Of a stretch of 64,000 nt of DNA, positions 58,572 to 64,000 are shown in pieces. Both the position numbers and the translations under genes were made by a program. The notes under the pieces are model-generated. The model was not told the origin of the DNA, did no database searches, and saw nothing but the letters and a program-made list of their open reading frames with translations. Source of the stretch: Echinococcus granulosus (lineage: Eukaryota > Platyhelminthes > Cestoda > Cyclophyllidea > Taeniidae); the NCBI RefSeq assembly GCF_000524195.1, contig NW_020170457.1, forward strand, positions 200,781 to 264,780, given 5' to 3'. The stretch's first letter is position 1. Each line of letters begins with the position of its first letter.

Positions 58572-61500
58572 TCAAGCTGATGATGTGCTGGTAATGACCG
58601 TAGGTTTATAGGGAACGAATTGAGCCTTGTGTAAAGCTCGACGACAGAGATCTTTAATGTGTGTGGAAATGCGTTCCACGCAGCTCTCGCATACTGCTGG
58701 CACTTCAACAAGAGCTGTCGTGACAGCAGAAGACGATCCAGGTGCAACCTCCGCTAACTCATGTGATCTGGGAATGTCCACATCACTGGCGTTGGATTGC
58801 AGCACCCGAGTGGTGAGACGAACATTATTAGTGGAGGCGGAGTCTTGAGCACTAGCCTCCACTGGACGAATTACGAGTCGGTCGATGTCATTAGCCGGCG
58901 CGTTGGTTAGTTGGATGCTCACTGGAACGGTAGTGGTAGAAAGTGGTTTACTGTGAATTTGGCAGTGGTTGGTAAAGACTCGCTCCAATTTGCTCTCCAT
59001 CCGGATGCAGGACTGGCTGAAACTGCGTTCAATGTCGGTGATGACTTTCTCCAAAAGAAGGACGCGTCTTCTGTAAGGAACGAGAAAAATTCCTCAATTA
59101 TTTAAAAACATTGTCAGTTAAGAGCTAGACAGATGAAACCCTTACCGTCACATATGCGTGACGCACCGGGTGTCTTACCTGAATCGGCATCGTTCTCACA
59201 TGTGACAGGAGATTGGAGAGGAAGACAAAAAGTGCTGGAACAGGTGGAGTTACATAAGCTATGGTGGTTGGTTATCCCCTACAACCATAGAGATACCTCC
59301 GGTGCCTAGTAAGCCTAGCTCAGTAGTAAAATGACAAAGTGCTCAAAACTTTCGCTATCACATGGAGGATTTGTCGATGCTCCGGAATGTAAGGCCAGTT
59401 CTTTTTGTCTAATTTGAGACATTGGGTTTTTGTGATTTACTCGGTGCCTTCTGTTGAGAGGGGCTAAGCAATGCATTCCCCTAGCAATGACCATTGTAAA
59501 GATGCTTACACACACAACAATTCTAGTCAAAAAATAAATCGGAAAATCCTCTCGAGAAGGCGAAAAGAATCAAGTAGGAACCGTTTGGACTGATCGGGCA
59601 TTCAAAGTCAATCAGAAATGGGCACTTTTGGTGCCACGACCTCCGAGGAGCCGCGGCAGCCGCCGCGGGTCGCGTGTTTTTATTTTTATGCTACGGCACA
59701 AAATGTCATTTTGCCTTCAGGAAGGCAAATCGGAATGTCATACGTACTCGACATTGGTAACCGCCTCGGTGATGAATTGAGAGGAATCACTGGAAATTCT
59801 TCAGATATTTTTAACGATCCAATGAAATGGTGGAATGATAAGTGATTGAATGATACGCAATTCCATGCGGATAAAACAAAGGAGGAACAGTTTTCCCTGA
59901 TTTCCATTCAAGATGCTAATCAATCTACGATAAGTAGAAGCTAGAGGTTCTGATGAAGAGATTCTTCAATACTTTATTCACACGAGGCGGTATTGCGTCA
60001 TTCAAGCGGCAGTAGAGAAGAGGGCATGAACACTAGAAGCATCTTTGCCGTAAATTTACGCTGTACTTTAAGCTACTCCATACCTTTCTGAGCCCTCAAT
60101 TCATCAATATTGTGCAGTTAAGGAAAAAATTGGAAGGAATTTTTGAAAGAAAGTTTAAATAAAGGAGGCTTCGGTACCAGGCGTACAAGTCAAATCGACA
60201 TGTTTGGATTTACATCCGCAACAAGGAACACCATGTTGTTGGTGATGGAGGTGATAGTAAATTCTACGAGTACCGCTCTATGCAGCAAAAGCTCCCGCAC
60301 GCGTCCCGTGCCACCATCCCCCAACACAAAGCGGTCAAAAATCGGTCAAATCGCTAGTAGGCGGTTCTCCATTCCTATCGAATGAAGCCTTCAAGGACAG
60401 TGTCATTTGGTGATGACACGATCTATCGCGATGGAATATATGCACAGCACGCCAACATTTCAAGGGAGGCCGATCGTCTGCCGCTACGGCGACGAGTATT
60501 CCAGCCGTGATGTTTCTGTCGTCAATTTGCATTACACTACGCATTCGTTGGGGTGGACGAACATTCAGGGTTAGGAGGGCTTCAATTTCATCCTGATTCT
60601 GGATGCTCCATGGATGCATAACCTGTCTCCTTCTGTGAAGACACGAAGCCCAACCCAATCATCCACAAACACAAACAGCGAGACGCCCTTCTGCTTCTGA
60701 CAGATGAAAACATGAAGCAGGCTGTCTAAGGCTGGTTCAGTAGTACAGTCAAATCCTCCCACATCGCAGCTACTTTGAAGGCCAGACAGTAGTCAAAACC
60801 CTGAAGATAAGCGTATCAGCCGATGACTACATCAAGGGGGATAAGTGCTTTCAAATCCTGCCGATTTGTGGATTCCCCGTCACTTTAAACTCAGTCCCGG
60901 TCTCATGTGAACCACAAGCTATTTAACACATTCGCCAATATTTTCGTGGAATACGTAAATTTTTTCCCAATTTCAAACGCATCCACCTACTTGTTGTTCA
61001 AAGGAGAAAAAGTATTTTCACTTTCCAGAAGAGTCTGTTTGACGTGGTCGCAGTTTCACCTGTCTACACGGAAACGACGGCTGAGGATAGTCCGGTCGAA
61101 CTGTCAAATCCTTCCACATTAAACCTATTTTGCAGACCAAATGATCGCCAAACCCTTAAAAAATTATGAATATGCATTGGTGGATGACTGCATCGAGAGG
61201 TGGAAGCGCTTTCCACTCCTGAAAATCTCCCCATCCTCTGCCCGCATAAAACTCAGTCCCGTTTTGACGTGTACATAATCATATTTGACTTATTCGTAAA
61301 TGCTTTAGGGATATAGGTAGATTTTTCCCCCACTTCAAATACATTCATCTATTTGTTGTAGCAGTAAAAAGAAATGTCGCTACTACCTAGAAGAGTCGAC
61401 TTTTACGGTCTCAATTTCATGCAGACCTGTGGAAGGACGACGTCAACCCACCCTCACAAAACCCACTTTCTGCATGAATTTTAATGCGACTTTGACGATG

Positions 61501-63687
61501 AGTAATGCAGGTTGGTATAGTTACAGAAAAACAGTGGCAAATCTCTTCATAAATTCTGATGTTGACAACTTAAAGAAGCAGTTACTTGAAGAAATACTCT
61601 CTCTTTGACAGAAAATGTCTTGGTTTTTTTTCTTCTGGTGGCATCACTATTGTTTTCCCGCAGGGAGTATCGAAGAGGCTTAACAGTCCCCCTCTTTTTC
61701 AACAGGTTTTGATGTGCATCTGGACGCCTTTGGGAGACAACGCCGCGCCTGCTGACGGAGAGGCTGTTAGTCTGCCGCACTTCACTTGAAAGGCAAGTCA
61801 ATGCACGGTGGTGGATGACCTCGATGGAGCACATGACTCTGGCCCCGGAGAGCTTAGGAACATTCTAGAAGATTCTAGAACGTGTATATGCGTGTGGATA
61901 GAGGAAATAAGAAATGCTTTTTCCTCCCTCCTTGGGAGCAAATATGCATCCATACCTCGCAGCGACCCACCCGAACAGCTGCCTTAGCCAATCACCGCGC
62001 TGCATTCGGGAGGTCACCCATTTTTTGACGACGGTGACGAAAACAACAAAAGAAGCACTTCTCGAAATTCCGTGGAAAACAACACGAAGCTACGAGTGAA
62101 TATGCTAATACAAAAAAATTCCACATTTTGTTGGGTAAGCGGAGGGCTCTGATTGGTTTTGTGGCAAAAAAAACCTTCACAGCCAATTTAAACCACCGAA
62201 AGCAACACCGGTGGATTCAAGCAAAAGGAAGTCAAAAAGTGAAAAATCCAGACAACCACAACTACACAAGTGCTCCCATCGCTCATGTCATAATGCCAGA
62301 AAAAAAGGAGAACAAATTGCGTTGTGTTTGGTGAATGCCTTGCTAGAAAAGTTACAAGGGCGGATGGGTTGATCGGTTAATGTTTGTCCCCCCCGTTTAA
62401 CAGTAGACGAATGGTCTCTCAGCCTTGCAGCCAAAGCTCCTCTCTCCTTCGAGCCATTTGTTAAATGCTCTTCTTCCCTACCATTGCTATAGGGCCACTC
62501 TTCCGCACAAACCGTAACAAAACTCGCCAAGTTTTAGGCAGTTTGGTAGAGGCTTGGACCGCTCCGAAAAGCTGCAAACAATCTCCTTCCAGTGATGGCG
62601 TGTCGTGTTCCAAAAGAAGAAGTGGAGATGAGCCTGTCAAGCCTGTGAATGATGCAGAAATGAGTTGACAGCTACACGACCTGGGAAGGGGATGTTTTGC
62701 TGGCGACAAAGCCAATGGCTCCCACCCACGCATTATGCCACGGGTCGCAGTGTGGACGAAGTGACTCAAGGCGAACTCTTCCAGTGGCAGTGACTCAAAC
62801 AAGGCGATTCATCCAAGAGAGGTGAGTAGTCAAGTTGAGTTGTGAATATCGTAGATGTGATCCACTTCACAGTCACGTGATGATCAGACCACTCGAGTGC
62901 ATATTTCTCCTTCCACTCTTCTCTGGAGTGACTTCAAGGGCATACAACATCGAGTAACATAATCGTAATCCTAGTTTTCACAACAATCGAAGGAGGTGGT
63001 GGCGTGCATCTCATTTGTGTCCACTACTTGGGCTTTGCATCCGGCTTCTAGACAGGTACGACCTCAATTTGCCGGTTGGGCCGCATTCTACGGAGCCCCT
63101 TTGCACCCGAAAACTAGTTTTCCTGTAGATCTACCACACTTTTCTCCATTACCCACATGCATGATGTCACAAAAATTTGCCCGAAAAAGATTTAGAAGTT
63201 GTCTAAGAGCCTTAACGAGGAAGACTCACAGACTAGGGGAGGCATTTTGGGAGATAAGTTGAACAGCAGCTAAATCCAAGCGGATACAAGTGGAAAGGGG
63301 CGAATTCAGATCCTTAAGAGGATATTGGAAATATATAAATGGATAAGGCCTCTTCAGACGCCAGTTTGACATGACAGGCAGAGAAGGAGTGTGAGAAGAC
63401 AAATAAAATCTGTAAAGCACTTTTAACTCACTCAAAGATGGTGGACTTCAATTCAGCAGATAGCGGTGTCTCCTCTAGGGCCTCGGCCATGCGCTTCATG
63501 TCAAGGCGTGTGCAGGCATCAATGGCTGCCTGTTTGAGGTGGTTCAGCTGATACATATCCGCCAGTGCCAACATCTTGGGAGCCAGAGAATCGGTCATAC
63601 TGAAGGTCATTGTTCGTTCTGCTGTGGTAATCAGCGAGTCTATTTGAAATCGATGGATGAGTGGAAGCAGTCGTTGTGCCGCAGCAC
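58572..63687 (-). CDS. BTB/POZ domain protein, 3' part (two exons, 5' incomplete)
   Basis: Exon 63432-63687 encodes the C-terminal helices of a BTB fold and the following helical box: RLLPLIHRFQIDSLITTAER, then LALADMYQLNHLKQAAIDAC. The arrangement resembles SPOP- and BATH-type proteins, which act as Cullin-3 substrate adaptors. It ends two bases into a codon at TTTGA|GTGAGT. Exon 58572-59070 starts after CCTTACAG with one base completing a Glu codon. It continues RRVLLLEKVITDIERSFSQS, a helical segment, then about 120 Ser/Thr/Val-rich residues with CESCVERIS, and TGA. The 5' border of the first exon is approximate (AG at 63689-63688), and the BTB core and any MATH domain must lie beyond 64000. 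The BTB call is good; joining the two exons across 4.4 kb rests on phase and helix continuity. Confidence 0.7.
59147..59205. repeat. Two dispersed palindrome copies
   Basis: GTCACATATGCGTGAC at 59147-59162 and the core TCACATGTGA at 59196-59205, in the BTB intron. Confidence 0.65.
59618..59845 (+). CDS. Hypothetical open frame in BTB intron
   Basis: Unrecognised 75-codon frame from ATG at 59618. It begins with a GC-rich part (SEEPRQPPRVA) and ends in IGMSYVLDIGNRLGDELRG and DIFNDPMKWW. TTTTGCCTTCAG inside it could be a splice acceptor, so the second half might be a terminal exon. No partner exons found. Confidence 0.2.
   Translation: MGTFGATTSEEPRQPPRVACFYFYATAQNVILPSGRQIGMSYVLDIGNRLGDELRGITGNSSDIFNDPMKWWNDK
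60748..62100. repeat. Diverged tandem repeat, about 320-355 bp units
   Basis: Unit starts are recognisable at about 60748 (GTCAAATCCTCCCACAT), 61103 (GTCAAATCCTTCCACAT), 61448 (GTCAACCCACCCTCACAAAA) and, weaker, 61764 (CTGCCGCACTTCACTTG). Units 1 and 2 also share AAACTCAGTCCCG at about 60887 and 61248, and TTTTTCCC...TTCAAA...CATCYA..TTGTTG further on. Units 2 and 4 share GCA..GGTGGATGAC near 61180 and 61810. The copies have drifted heavily, so this is an old local duplication. Boundaries are approximate. Confidence 0.55.
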
Positions 63688-64000
63688 CTTGACCCAGAGG
63701 AAGAGAAGAGGTCGATTTAGGGTAGAAATGCTGTTGGGGAAAGGCACACCTCTCTCTCTCTCTCTCGTTCTTTCTCATTTTTCTGACTTGATTCTTTCAG
63801 TCAGCTGGCAAGTCTGCCGAGAGGAATCACCTCTCCTTTCTAAGAAACATCAAAACTTGCACTACCAGACTGACTACTTTAACTGCTATCGTAAAACCCA
63901 AAACCTTGCAAATGCCCTCACATCAAAGAGGTCCAGCACCCGATTGTTGCTTTAAATCGGTCAATTTGCCCCTAAGGCATAGGATTTAGTGTGAAAAATG
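63688..64000 (-). other. Upstream of the BTB exon, window edge
   Basis: Probably intron of the BTB gene on the minus strand. It contains a CT microsatellite at 63751-63766. No further exon could be supported. Confidence 0.4.
63751..63766. repeat. CT microsatellite
   Basis: Eight uninterrupted TC units. Confidence 0.85.

Larger units (their letters stand above)
59071..63431 (-). other. Large intron of the BTB gene (4.4 kb)
   Basis: Contains the diverged tandem repeat family at about 60748-62100, two copies of the dispersed palindrome (59147-59162 and 59196-59205), a CpG-rich segment near 59640-59690 with arms CCGCGGC/GCCGCGG, and several open frames of uncertain status. If the two BTB exons belonged to different genes, this would be intergenic. 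Confidence 0.5.

Noticed and set aside
58627..59105. Plus-strand open frames opposite the BTB terminal exon
   Set aside because: These are shadows of the minus-strand exon, which has a good acceptor, a phase match and a coil-forming sequence continuing the BTB protein.
63539..63955. 138-codon plus-strand open frame at the window edge
   Set aside because: It overlaps the BTB exon on the opposite strand, and its translation shows no domain while the minus strand shows clear BTB helices.

Overview
This is a 64 kb piece of a eukaryotic, animal genome. Every recognisable gene is split into many exons with GT-AG (twice probably GC-AG) borders. Many introns are only 35-43 nt long (for example 44054-44088, 34757-34795, 48852-48890), next to introns of 4-7 kb. 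That mixture, with moderate base composition, best fits a parasitic flatworm, plausibly a tapeworm. The organism assignment is inference; the gene identities rest on motifs read directly.

Layout. 1-9801: no gene seen; probably contains the 3' UTR of the next gene. 9802-31918 (minus): a group I p21-activated kinase (PAK) with about 13 exons, including Nck-type proline motif, CRIB/autoinhibitory segment, a very long Ser/Pro/Glu-rich linker and a complete C-terminal kinase domain. 31919-34286: divergent intergenic region with one candidate micro-gene (32365-32553, plus). 34287-43194 (plus): complete RFC1, the large subunit of the replication clamp loader, 16 exons, predicted 1133 aa. 43803-55811 (plus): complete WDR35/IFT121, an intraflagellar-transport-A subunit, 22 exons, predicted 1256 aa. 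58572-64000 (minus): the last two exons of a BTB/POZ protein whose 5' part lies beyond the window; its 4.4 kb intron holds diverged tandem repeats.

For RFC1 and WDR35 I chained exons by splice phase and every junction closes in frame. For PAK every junction closes except one, between 14286 and 12797, where an exon of length 1 modulo 3 is missing from my model. The genes are not an operon-like functional set: a cytoskeletal/Rho-GTPase effector kinase, a DNA replication factor, a ciliary trafficking protein and a BTB adaptor. RFC1 and WDR35 are close tandem neighbours (608 bp from stop to start).

No transposon with coding capacity, tRNA, rRNA or CRISPR was recognised. The most unusual signals are a dispersed 16-18 bp palindrome in non-coding DNA, a roughly 320-355 bp tandem repeat family in the BTB intron, a degenerate CRIB motif and a kinase-domain insertion in PAK, a pair of equal-length TPP-motif exons in RFC1, a probable GC-AG intron in WDR35 whose retention would truncate the protein at once, and the micro-gene between PAK and RFC1.
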